A program made the position numbers and the translations under genes. A DNA stretch of 64,000 nt from Limnochordales bacterium (lineage in GTDB: Bacteria > Bacillota > Limnochordia > Limnochordales > DUMU01), in the NCBI GenBank assembly GCA_014896315.1, contig JADBKP010000009.1, forward strand, positions 93,202-157,201, written 5' to 3'. The first letter of the stretch is position 1, and every line of letters starts with the position of its first letter. Shown in pieces: positions 34,804 to 42,720 of this stretch. The notes under the pieces were generated by a model. The model saw nothing but the letters and a program-made list of their open reading frames with translations. It ran no database searches and was not told the origin of the DNA.

Positions 34804-36843
34804 GTGTCTCTTGCAGGTGATGGAGGAGCCGGGGGGCTGCTCGACCTTCTCGCGCAGGGAGTCGTTCTGGCCGACGGTGCTATGGGAACCCTCCTCTATT
34901 CCCGGGGAGCAATGGGCGAAGCAGGACTTGAGGTACTCAACCTGACACAGCCCGAGATGGTACAGCAGGCCCATCTTGACTACGTGCTGGCCGGGGCGAG
35001 GCTGATCGAGACCAACACTTACGGGGCGAACCGCCTGCAGCTGGAAAGCCGGGGGCTGGCCGGCAGGGTCTGGGATATCAACCTCTGGGGGGCGAAGCTC
35101 GCCCGTGCTGCCAGGGAGATCGCGGGCGAGCCGGTACTGGTGGCCGGGGCGGTCGGGCCGCTGGGCGTTGCGGGAGAGCAGGCACGAGAGGCAAACGACG
35201 ACGCTTTGCGCGCAGTCTACCGTGAGCAGATGGAAGCACTGCTGGCCGGTGGGGTTGACCTCTTCGTTGTTGAGACACAAGCCGATCCGCGGGAGGCCGT
35301 GGCGGCGATCCGGGCCGCCCGGGAGCTTTGTCGCCTGCCGGTGGTTGTGGAGTTTGCCTTCTGGCCCGCAGGAGTGCAGGAAGGATTGGGCAGTCACCTG
35401 CCTGTGAGCAGCACCGGAGAGGGAGAGTTCGTCACTGCCGCAGGGTACACTCCCGAAGCGGTGGCGTCCTACCTGGCCCAGCTGGCAGAAGATGAACGTC
35501 CTGAAGTGATCGGGCTCAATTGTGGCAGCGGCGTGGCCTATCTCCTTGACGTGTTGGAGCGGTTGCGGCGGGCTCTGCCCTTCACGGCTTTCTGGTCTGC
35601 CATGCCCAACGCGGGTCTGCCCCGCTATCAGGGCGGAAGGCTCTTTTATGCCGCCGGACCGAGGTACTTTGCAGGGCAAGTGGCACGGCTGGTGGAGGCC
35701 GATGTTCGCCTGATTGGCGGCTGTTGCGGCACGACACCAGAACATATTCAAGCGATGGAAGCAGCCCTGCGGCAAGTAGCAGGAGGCGGGGCGCAGGAGA
35801 CGGCAAGGGCGCAGGCCCGAAGAGTGGTGACCGCCGCGGCGGTCCCGGAGACGCCCAGGCCGCGGGCGACGTGGGAGTGGCAGGTTGCCGGGCGCGGCGC
35901 AGGCGAGGCGCAGACGGCTGTCAGAGAGGGCGGGGAGCGTGCCTCGTTGCGGGAGAAACTCGGGCGACAGTTTATCATCAGTGTGGAACTCGACCCGCCC
36001 CGCGGGTCGGTGGCGAAGAAGTATCTGCAGGCAGCGGCCGCTCTGCGCGAAGCAGGAGTTGATGTTATCAACGTAGCAGACAGTCCCATGGCCCGGGTGC
36101 GGATGGGAGCGGTGGCGGCCGCCTTTCTCATCCAGCACCAGGTAGGCGTAGAGACGATAGTTCACTTTACGGCGCGGGATCGCAACCTGATGGCGATCCA
36201 GTCCGATCTCCTGGGAGCTCATGCGCTAGGGCTGAGGAATGTGCTGGCGCTTACCGGGGATCCTCCGTCGCTAGGTAATCTTGCCCGGGCGAGGCCGGTC
36301 TACGATGTGGACTCGGTAGGGCTGATCCGGATCTTGCACGAGCTCAACCGGGGTCACGATGCGGCCGGCAACCCTATCGGCCGGCCTACAGGCTTTACCA
36401 TCGGCTGTGCTTTGAGCCCCAACGCTGAGGATCTGGAGCAGGAGATCGCCCATTTCCGCGACAAATTGGAAGCAGGAGCCCAGTTTGTCATGACGCAGCC
36501 CATCTACGAGTTGGCGGCGTTGGAGAACGCCCTGGAGAAGCTGGGGGGATGTCCCATCCCGTTGCTTTTGGGTGTTATGCCGCTTCATAGCCTGAAACAT
36601 GCCGAATACCTGCACAACGAGGTACCGGGCATCTCGATTCCCAAGCGGATCCGGGATGAACTGGAGAAGGCGGGCGAGGATGGGTTGCGGGTCGGTTTCG
36701 AGCAGGCTGCCAAACTGGTGGCGCAGGCCAAAGCTTCCGGGCTGGTGGCCGGGATCTATGTTGTTCTCTCCTTTGGCAAGCACGAGCCGGTCTGCGATTT
36801 CGTCCGGAAAGTGCGGGAGCTTGTGGCGGGCGGAAGTCAGTAA
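34804..36843 (+). CDS. yitJ: Bifunctional homocysteine S-methyltransferase / methylenetetrahydrofolate reductase
   Basis: 679 residues from GTG 34804, which has GGGGGGAG 7 nt upstream; earlier in-frame starts lack a site. Residues 1 to about 300 form the zinc-dependent homocysteine methyltransferase (VLADGAMGTLLYSRG, IETNTYGANR, GLNCGSG and the zinc ligands in GGCCGTTPEHI). After an Ala/Arg linker, residues about 385-679 form the reductase (FIISVELDPPRGS, NVADSPMARVRMG, LALTGDPPS, FVMTQPIYE). Together they reduce methylene-THF and pass the methyl group to homocysteine to make methionine. This fusion is typical of Bacillota YitJ-type proteins. Confidence 0.9.
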   Translation: MSLAGDGGAGGLLDLLAQGVVLADGAMGTLLYSRGAMGEAGLEVLNLTQPEMVQQAHLDYVLAGARLIETNTYGANRLQLESRGLAGRVWDINLWGAKLARAAREIAGEPVLVAGAVGPLGVAGEQAREANDDALRAVYREQMEALLAGGVDLFVVETQADPREAVAAIRAARELCRLPVVVEFAFWPAGVQEGLGSHLPVSSTGEGEFVTAAGYTPEAVASYLAQLAEDERPEVIGLNCGSGVAYLLDVLERLRRALPFTAFWSAMPNAGLPRYQGGRLFYAAGPRYFAGQVARLVEADVRLIGGCCGTTPEHIQAMEAALRQVAGGGAQETARAQARRVVTAAAVPETPRPRATWEWQVAGRGAGEAQTAVREGGERASLREKLGRQFIISVELDPPRGSVAKKYLQAAAALREAGVDVINVADSPMARVRMGAVAAAFLIQHQVGVETIVHFTARDRNLMAIQSDLLGAHALGLRNVLALTGDPPSLGNLARARPVYDVDSVGLIRILHELNRGHDAAGNPIGRPTGFTIGCALSPNAEDLEQEIAHFRDKLEAGAQFVMTQPIYELAALENALEKLGGCPIPLLLGVMPLHSLKHAEYLHNEVPGISIPKRIRDELEKAGEDGLRVGFEQAAKLVAQAKASGLVAGIYVVLSFGKHEPVCDFVRKVRELVAGGSQ

Positions 36844-36881
36844 CCGGCCAGGAATAAGCAAACAATTGGAGGTGTGGCGCA

Positions 36882-37826
36882 ATGGAGTATGCGGTCCTGG
36901 CAGATTCGGGGATCAAGGTGACCCGGGTTGCCCTGGGTACGTGGGGGATGGGCGGCTGGCTTTGGGGCGGAGCGGACGAGGTGGCCGGACAGCAAGCGGT
37001 TGAGGAAGCCATTCAAAACGGTATCACTACTATCGACACGGCTCCTGCCTACGGCTTCGGGCTCTCCGAGAGGCTGATCGCCCGGGCGATCAAGGCGCTG
37101 GGTGTGGCCCGGGAGAGTCTGGTCATAGCTACAAAGTGTGGTCTCTCCTGGGATGACAGTGGCAATACCTGGAGAGACTCCTCGCCTGCCAGGATTCGGC
37201 AGGAATTGGAGGAGAGCCTGAAGCGGTTGGAAACTGACTATATCGACCTGTACCAGGTCCATTGGCCCGATCCCAACACGCCCATCGAGCAGACGGCCGA
37301 GGTCTTCAGGGAGCTTTGGGAGGCGGGGAAGATCAAAGCCATCGGGGTGAGCAACTACAATGTAGAGCAGATGGAGCGGTGGCGGAAAGTAGCTCCCCTG
37401 CATACGCTCCAGCCGCCCTATAATCTGTTCGATCGTGGGATTGAGGCGGAGATACTTCCCTACGCCCGGGAACATGGGATTGCAGTGCTGGCCTACAGTC
37501 CGCTCAAGAGGGGTCTTCTGGCAGGGCATATGACCCCGCAGACCACGTTCCCGCCGGGCGATAGCCGGGCGGAGAAGCCCGAGTTCCAGGGGGAAAGATT
37601 TCGGCGCAATCTGGCCATCGTGGAGCGGCTGAAGGAGATTGCGGCCAGACGAGGGAAGAGCGTGGCGCAGCTGGCAGTCAGGTGGGTGCTTGACCAGCCG
37701 GGAGTGACCGTGGCGCTGTGGGGTGCGCGGCGGCCGGGGCAGATCAAGGAGGCTCTGGGGGCGATGGACTGGAGCTTGACCGAGGATGAGAAGGCCGAGA
37801 TCGAGGCAGCTTTTGCGCAAGCTTAG
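36882..37826 (+). CDS. Aldo/keto reductase
   Basis: 314 residues from ATG 36882, with GGAGGTG upstream. It is a TIM-barrel NADPH oxidoreductase: VALGTWGMGGWLWGG, TIDTAPAYGFGLSERLIARAI (catalytic Asp and Tyr), VIATKCGLSW, DLYQVHWPDPNTPIEQTAEVF (His) and GVSNYNVEQM. The substrate is unknown. It lies 38 bp after the methyltransferase gene and shares its terminator, so co-transcription is likely. Confidence 0.9.
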   Translation: MEYAVLADSGIKVTRVALGTWGMGGWLWGGADEVAGQQAVEEAIQNGITTIDTAPAYGFGLSERLIARAIKALGVARESLVIATKCGLSWDDSGNTWRDSSPARIRQELEESLKRLETDYIDLYQVHWPDPNTPIEQTAEVFRELWEAGKIKAIGVSNYNVEQMERWRKVAPLHTLQPPYNLFDRGIEAEILPYAREHGIAVLAYSPLKRGLLAGHMTPQTTFPPGDSRAEKPEFQGERFRRNLAIVERLKEIAARRGKSVAQLAVRWVLDQPGVTVALWGARRPGQIKEALGAMDWSLTEDEKAEIEAAFAQA

Positions 37827-37854
37827 AGGGATCGCCGATAGCGGAGTGGAGTGA

Positions 37855-37888
37855 GGTGGGGTGAGACCAGTTCACCCCACCTTTTTTT
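37855..37888 (+). terminator. Rho-independent terminator
   Basis: GGTGGGGTGA and TCACCCCACC pair as a perfect 10-bp stem around a 7-base loop, followed by seven T. It ends the operon of the preceding two genes. Confidence 0.92.
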
Positions 37889-37943
37889 ACCAGCCGCGTC
37901 CCGCAACGGCAACCGCCTTGGCGATAAGCTATCCAAGGCGAGA

Positions 37944-38153
37944 TCAGTCTTTGTGGCTCCAGTGAACCATGACACGCTCCACCGAATCTCCGTCGATGAA
38001 GTACTCGGCATCGGTGGTCTTGAAGGAAATCAGGCGCTTCTCCAGGTCTATCGTGGTATCCCCCAGGTGAAGCTCAAACTCTTCGCCCGAGGCCGTCCTG
38101 ATCATCACTTCTCCCCAGCGCTTCAACTGCTCCTGTACAACCTCTAGTTTCAT
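37944..38153 (-). CDS. Hypothetical 69-residue protein
   Basis: A small soluble protein (MKLEVVQEQLKRWGEVMIRTASGEEFELHLGDT, then EYFIDGDSVERVMVHWSHKD) with a predicted helix followed by strands. The AAGGAGTG ribosome site and ATG are good, so it is likely real. I do not recognise the family. It stands alone, with a Fur-like site about 165 bp upstream. Confidence 0.6.
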   Translation of the reverse strand: MKLEVVQEQLKRWGEVMIRTASGEEFELHLGDTTIDLEKRLISFKTTDAEYFIDGDSVERVMVHWSHKD

Positions 38154-38316
38154 TACATCCCACTCCTTTTTTGTTGTTATCGCGTCGGCCGGTCAGCGCG
38201 GCACGGACCGGCGCCGTTAGATTGCCCCGCCTTCCGGTTGGCCCACGTACCGGGTGAACGGGCGACAGCCCGTTCGGCAGCGCCATCGACACTGACCTGC
38301 CGGTTGCAACCTCAGC

Positions 38317-38335
38317 CTAAATAAGAATCATTATC
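38317..38335. promoter_or_regulatory. Fur-box-like site
   Basis: CTAAATAAGAATCATTATC matches 14 of 19 Fur-box positions, and its right half AATCATTATC is perfect. It lies between the hypothetical gene (minus strand) and cas6; which gene it serves is unclear. Confidence 0.4.
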
Positions 38336-38759
38336 AAACGCAAGGGACTTATGTACTTATTGTCTCCGCTCCCGGCTACTGTGTTGACCTTAGAACCGCA
38401 GCACAATTTGGATAATTCGGTCAAATTGTCGGCCTCATCCCGTCGTAGGCAACGGTGAAGGGGTCGGCGGGCTGGCCCTGGACGACTGCCCGTTCACGGA
38501 AGGTTAGCACCTCGGCGTTGCCGAAGATGTCAAGGCCCAGGTCGGTCTCACCCAGGGCTGGATGGCCGAAGGGTGGGCGGCGCATCTCCAGTTCGGCCGG
38601 GTAGAAATGATCCGAGTGAGTGGACGACAACTAAACCCGCGATGTTAGTGTTGTACTCTAGTCGTGACTGACGTCGCCGATTAGAAGCCCTGCAGGAGAA
38701 TACCAGGTTTTGCCGAAAAGATGCCCGTGCAGTGAGAAGATTGGGAGGCCGGCGTCGAA
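38336..38759. other. Gap with no confident gene
   Basis: The only sizeable open frame here is on the minus strand at 38421-38630 (PPFGHPALGETDLGLDIFGNAEVLTF). It has no ribosome site and only a TTG start directly after a stop. It looks like a fragment of something I do not recognise. The rest shows no RNA gene or repeat that I can name. Confidence 0.4.
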
Positions 38760-39854
38760 GTGAGCATCGAGTCGCAGGTGGAGCTGGACGAAACCCTGTT
38801 TACCCTGCAACGGAAATGGGAGCGTCTCACGGTGGCCTGGCTTAACGTGACTTTGACAGCGGTAGAACCACTGGAGTTGCCTCCGTACAAAGGTTCTACT
38901 TTCCGTGGGGCGTTTGGCTGGGCATTTCAACGAGTCTGCTGCCTTACCGGTTGGCCCAGTTGCTCGGGTTGCGTGAGCCGTTCAGTTTGTGCCTACGCAC
39001 AGGTATTCGAAGCAATGACAGTGCACGGTACCATCCCGCCTCTCAGGGGACTTCAAGATATCTCACGACCGTTCGTGTTACGTCCACCCCGTGACAGGCA
39101 GGAAAAGTATCAACCTGGCGACAGGCTTCAGCTGGAGCTTCTCCTCTTCGGCCGGGCTATCCCCCTGACTCCGTTATTCATCAGGGCCTTCCTGCTTCTC
39201 GCCGCGCAAGGCGTAGGGCGCGGGCGGGGGAGGATGAGGGTAGAACGGGTAGAGGCCTGGCTTCCGCAGGGGGATGCGGTCAACCTCTTCGACCTGGATT
39301 CCGGGAATGGTGCAACCAGGGGACAAAGACCATTCTATGCGACCCTGGGTCAGTGGCTGGGCAATAGCCGGCCGGTTGCGGTCGGCACCAACGGAAAGTG
39401 TGAAACGGTTTCCATCGAGTTCATTACAATGACCCGGTTCAAACACGATGGCCGGCTGGTCAAGTTCGGTCCCCCCTTTTCCGTCCTGGTTGCTTCCCTG
39501 TTGCGCCGCCTTACTACATTGTGGTGGTATTGCGGCGGTGAAGAGGAAGCAGAGCGGTTCGCCTACATTCCGGAAGGTGAAAAGGGGATGGAAGACGAGA
39601 AGGCGAGCCGATGGCTGTACCGGGAATTGGTCGAAAGGGCGGCTGAGGTTCGTCTCCTTGACGCAAACACTCGCTGGGATGATTGGGTGCGTTTTTCCTA
39701 CCGGCAACAGCAGCGCATGTTATTGGGTGGATTGACGGGTCGGGCAGTTTACGACGAAGAAGCCCGGCTTTTCCTACCGCTGCTAAAAGCTGGTGAGATC
39801 GTACATGTTGGTAAAGGCACCACGTTCGGATTGGGACAGTACAGGTTGAGTTGA
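38760..39854 (+). CDS. cas6: CRISPR pre-crRNA endoribonuclease Cas6
   Basis: 364 residues. The C-terminal glycine loop HVGKGTTFGLGQYRL at residues 349-363 is the Cas6 signature. The N-terminal half has PPYKGSTFRGAFGWAF and a cysteine set (C60, C61, C68, C71, C77) usual in the PF10040-type Cas6 found with type III systems. It cuts the CRISPR transcript within repeats. The GTG start has GGGAGG about 11 nt upstream. It overlaps cas1, whose ATG shares the last base of the cas6 stop. Confidence 0.88.
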   Translation: MSIESQVELDETLFTLQRKWERLTVAWLNVTLTAVEPLELPPYKGSTFRGAFGWAFQRVCCLTGWPSCSGCVSRSVCAYAQVFEAMTVHGTIPPLRGLQDISRPFVLRPPRDRQEKYQPGDRLQLELLLFGRAIPLTPLFIRAFLLLAAQGVGRGRGRMRVERVEAWLPQGDAVNLFDLDSGNGATRGQRPFYATLGQWLGNSRPVAVGTNGKCETVSIEFITMTRFKHDGRLVKFGPPFSVLVASLLRRLTTLWWYCGGEEEAERFAYIPEGEKGMEDEKASRWLYRELVERAAEVRLLDANTRWDDWVRFSYRQQQRMLLGGLTGRAVYDEEARLFLPLLKAGEIVHVGKGTTFGLGQYRLS

Positions 39855-40933
39855 TGAGAGACTACAGGACAATTGTGAAATGGAGGGCTGGCAGGTGGTT
39901 TCGGAGGCTGGATGGTGTGGTTGACGAGGGAATTGACCTGTTTGTCTCGAGCTTCGGCACAAGCTTACGCAAGAAAAGTGAGAGGGTGGTGATCAAACTT
40001 CCAGATAAGCGCGTCGAAGAGGTGCCGCTAAGAAGAGTACGCCAGATTACTGTGGCCAGCCGGGGAGTAGCGTTCACCAGTGACTTGGTGGAAAGCTGCG
40101 CCCGGCACGGTGTGCCGATCAACTTCATTTCTGCTATAGGTGAACCGCTTGCTCGGATCAGTTCACCGGCTGAGAACGCAACGGCGGCGACGCGACGGGA
40201 GCAAGTGCGGGCGTATGATGACAGGCGGGGATTGCGGATTGTCGTCGAGATGGTAGCTAGCAAAATGTTCAATCAGATGAAAATCATAACGTACTTTACC
40301 CGCAAGCCGGACCGGATTGCAGATGATGAGGAGATCAAGGGACTGTGCGGGAGGATTGCAGAACGTATCGAGGCATTGCACCAATTGGAGGGGCAGAACA
40401 TCGACGAAGTTCGGGATGAGGTCCTGAGTTTGGAAGGTGGGGCGGCGACGGCGTACTGGCAGGCGGTGGGATTGCTGCTGCGGGAGCGGTTGCCCTTCCC
40501 CGGAAGAGAACACCGGGGTGCGACCGATCCTGTTAACGTGATGCTCAATTACGGGTACGGCATTCTTTACCATCAGGCATGGTCGGCGCTGGTTCGGGCA
40601 GGCCTCGATCCTTATGCTGGGTTTCTTCACACGGACCGCTCCGGGCGTCCCAGCCTGGTTCTGGACTTTGTGGAGGAGTTTCGTCAACCACTGGTTGATC
40701 GAGTGGTGATATCTCTTGCTCTGCGGGGTTTCTGTCCGGAGCTCGAAGATGGGCGTCTTTCGGACTCAAGTCGGAAAAGGTTGGCTGGTGCGGTGGTAGA
40801 TGCTCTCGACTCTGCCGTTCGTTACCGTCGGCAACGAGTCAGGTTTCGTGAGGTGATAGAGCGCCAAGCTCAACTATTGGCCACGTCGGTTCGGGGTGAG
40901 GACTCTTACAGTGGATTCCGCTGGCGTCGGTGA
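39854..40933 (+). CDS. cas1: CRISPR adaptation integrase Cas1
   Basis: 359 residues. The metal-binding catalytic residues are seen in LEGGAATAYW (Glu), LHTDRSGRPSLVLD (His) and VLDFVEEFRQPLVDRVV (Asp/Glu). The N-terminal beta domain has LFVSSFGTSLRKKSERVVIKLP. It integrates new spacers together with Cas2. The CRISPR array starts 196 bp downstream and cas2 lies beyond the array, an uncommon split. Confidence 0.95.
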   Translation: MRDYRTIVKWRAGRWFRRLDGVVDEGIDLFVSSFGTSLRKKSERVVIKLPDKRVEEVPLRRVRQITVASRGVAFTSDLVESCARHGVPINFISAIGEPLARISSPAENATAATRREQVRAYDDRRGLRIVVEMVASKMFNQMKIITYFTRKPDRIADDEEIKGLCGRIAERIEALHQLEGQNIDEVRDEVLSLEGGAATAYWQAVGLLLRERLPFPGREHRGATDPVNVMLNYGYGILYHQAWSALVRAGLDPYAGFLHTDRSGRPSLVLDFVEEFRQPLVDRVVISLALRGFCPELEDGRLSDSSRKRLAGAVVDALDSAVRYRRQRVRFREVIERQAQLLATSVRGEDSYSGFRWRR

Positions 40934-41129
40934 TGGCGGGGACGCGAGGTCAGGGTAAGAAAGAGGGTCGAAGGTCTGGAAAATCTTTCTGAATGTGTTG
41001 TCTGGGGCCCCGGCAAAGCAGGAGATCTGGCCCCAGTCTCCGAAATACTCAATCTGTGCGATGAGCAGGCGGAGCTATCGTGTACTGAAGGCCAGCTAGA
41101 GGCCGAGGAACAACTGAGGTGCGCGGTCG
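40934..41129 (+). promoter_or_regulatory. Presumed CRISPR leader
   Basis: 196 bp between cas1 and the first repeat, without a gene. It contains a short AT-richer stretch (GGAAAATCTTTCTGAATGTG). The opposite array end carries degenerate repeats, so the leader should be on this side. I see no clear promoter hexamers. Confidence 0.5.
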
Positions 41130-41678
41130 GTTGCAGTGGTGGACCCGTAGCAAAGGGGTTTGAAACGCCGAGGCCCAGGCGCTCCGGCGCCGCCTGGCCG
41201 AAGTTGCAGTGGTGGACCCGTAGCAAAGGGGTTTGAAACCTCAGATCGTGGGGGTTACTTTCACTACCAAGGCGGTTGCAGTGGTGGACCCGTAGCAAAG
41301 GGGTTTGAAACCCTGCCGGTGGATCGGGTCGGCCACTGCGGCGCTGCGTTGCAGTGGTGGACCCGTAGCAAAGGGGTTTGAAACACGAGTTTCTCAGCGG
41401 CCCGGATGGCCTCAGTGATGTTGCAGTGGTGGACCCGTAGCAAAGGGGTTTGAAACGCCCTTGGCTCGGTCCTGGCCTGCCGCCTGCTGGGCTGTTGCAG
41501 TGGTGGACCCGTAGCAAAGGGGTTTGAAACGCGGCATCCAGGTCCCGCAGCCGCTGGGCCGCGGAGCGTTGCAGTGGTGGACCCGTAGCAAAGGGGTCTG
41601 AAACATGGCTGGCCACTACTGCCCAGCCTTGTTCGGCGTCTGGTGCAGAGGTTGACCTGTAGCAAATAGGCTTAAAGG
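41130..41678 (+). CRISPR. CRISPR array: seven 37-nt repeats plus a degenerate terminal repeat
   Basis: Repeats start at 41130, 41203, 41275, 41348, 41420, 41494 and 41568. Each is 37 nt, beginning GTTGCAGTGG and ending GGGGTTTGAAAC; the seventh has one T-to-C change. Spacers are 35-37 nt. A degenerate eighth repeat occupies 41642-41678, and a still weaker trace (TTTGACCCGTGGGAAAGGGG) lies near 41700. The GAAAC end and the decay on the right indicate transcription left to right. The internal ACCC/GGGT pairing is short, consistent with a weakly structured repeat recognised by a type III Cas6. Confidence 0.98.
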
Positions 41679-41749
41679 TGATGCAGCGTAACATGTTGAG
41701 TTTGACCCGTGGGAAAGGGGTTGAGGCCGGGCTCAAAGGAGGACCGATA

Positions 41750-42193
41750 ATGAGAACCCTGGTGATCTATGATATTTCTGACGATCGAAAGCGGAAAAGA
41801 GTGGCAGAGGCGTGTCTGGATTACGGCCTGGAAAGGATACAGTGGAGTGCCTTTGAAGGCGAACTCACATCGGAAGAGCGGCGGGAGCTAGCGGCACGTT
41901 GCCGGGCCATTCTGGGTAAGGGCAAGGACAAGGGTGAGGTGCAGTTCATTCCTGTCTGTGAAAAGGACCTTGTCCGGCGCGACGCTGTGACAACCAGGAA
42001 TGACAAGCGTGGTAAGGTCAGCACCGATTGTGGGCATCGCCGGCAACTTTGCCGATCGGTGCGTCCCTGGGCTGCAACCAGAACCACTCGTCCGCTGTTT
42101 ACTGTCTTCCCCCTGCCCCTTCCTCTCGAGAAGAAGACGAACACGAGGAAAACAGGCAGGAAAGAGCGACCTTTCCGGTTCTTCTGGCTCTAA
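41750..42193 (+). CDS. cas2: CRISPR adaptation protein Cas2, with abnormal C-terminal extension
   Basis: 147 residues from ATG 41750, with AAAGGAGG upstream. MRTLVIYDISDDRKRKRVAE, then LERIQWSAFEGELT and VQFIPVCEKDLVRRDAV, is a complete Cas2 ferredoxin fold ending near residue 80-85. Normal Cas2 stops about there. The following 60 residues (HRRQLCRSVRPWAATRTTRP and a Pro/Arg-rich tail) do not look like Cas2 and could be read-through after a lost stop or frameshift. It is separated from cas1 by the array. Confidence 0.88.
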   Translation: MRTLVIYDISDDRKRKRVAEACLDYGLERIQWSAFEGELTSEERRELAARCRAILGKGKDKGEVQFIPVCEKDLVRRDAVTTRNDKRGKVSTDCGHRRQLCRSVRPWAATRTTRPLFTVFPLPLPLEKKTNTRKTGRKERPFRFFWL

Positions 42194-42426
42194 TTTTACC
42201 GGAGCTACAGATTCGATCTGCCAGGACATCGCAGACCCGGTCGGCGGCCGGCCGGTGTTGAGCCTCCCCTCGCACCGGTGTCCAGAGACGAGCCGGCGTC
42301 AGGGCAAGCGAGGGTTAAATTGACGGCGCTCCCGGTTTGTCCCAGGAGCGCCGCCCGGCAGCCAATGGGAGGATCACTGAACTCTGGCTGCGGCCTAACC
42401 AAGACACCTCGACGGCGCCGAGACCG

Positions 42427-42720
42427 TCACCTAGTCCTGCCGGATTCAACGACCCCATCCAGAGTACCGTTCTCGACCTGTGCGGAGGCAAGGTCAAGAT
42501 CGCCGTTCAGTGATTGCTGGGCCAACTCCAGCCGGATCCGTTGCAGATCCCGAATGATTGCCTCAAGCTCGCGGTCGGCGGTGAGCAGACCCTCCAGCAC
42601 CAGCTCGCGCTCGCGGTCGGTTCGTTGGGCTTCTTCTTGGGCTTGCTTCAGTTGCCTGGCAACCACCTCGATACTGGACTCCAGTTGCGCCGTAATCGCT
42701 CGGGAGAGCTCATCAAATGC
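42427..42720 (-). pseudogene. Detached C-terminal coiled coil of the downstream dynamin-like gene
   Basis: Directly after the TAA at 42723-42721, the same frame stays open for 97 codons: AFDELSRAITAQLESSIEVV, then RQLKQAQEEAQRTDRERELVLEGLL and LEAIIRDLQRIRLELAQQ. It is a long amphipathic helix of the kind that ends dynamin-like proteins. A GTG at 42666 could start a 79-residue product, but the conserved-looking helix begins before it. A nonsense mutation such as CAA to TAA is the simplest explanation; the other is a genuine separate coiled-coil subunit. Confidence 0.55.

Noticed and set aside
34744..36222. 492-codon minus-strand open frame
   Set aside because: Antisense to the homocysteine methyltransferase/MTHFR gene; high GC makes such shadows common.
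40906..41736. Open frames crossing the CRISPR array with a repeated peptide
   Set aside because: The periodic peptide is just the translated 37-nt repeat on the minus strand, not a repeat protein.
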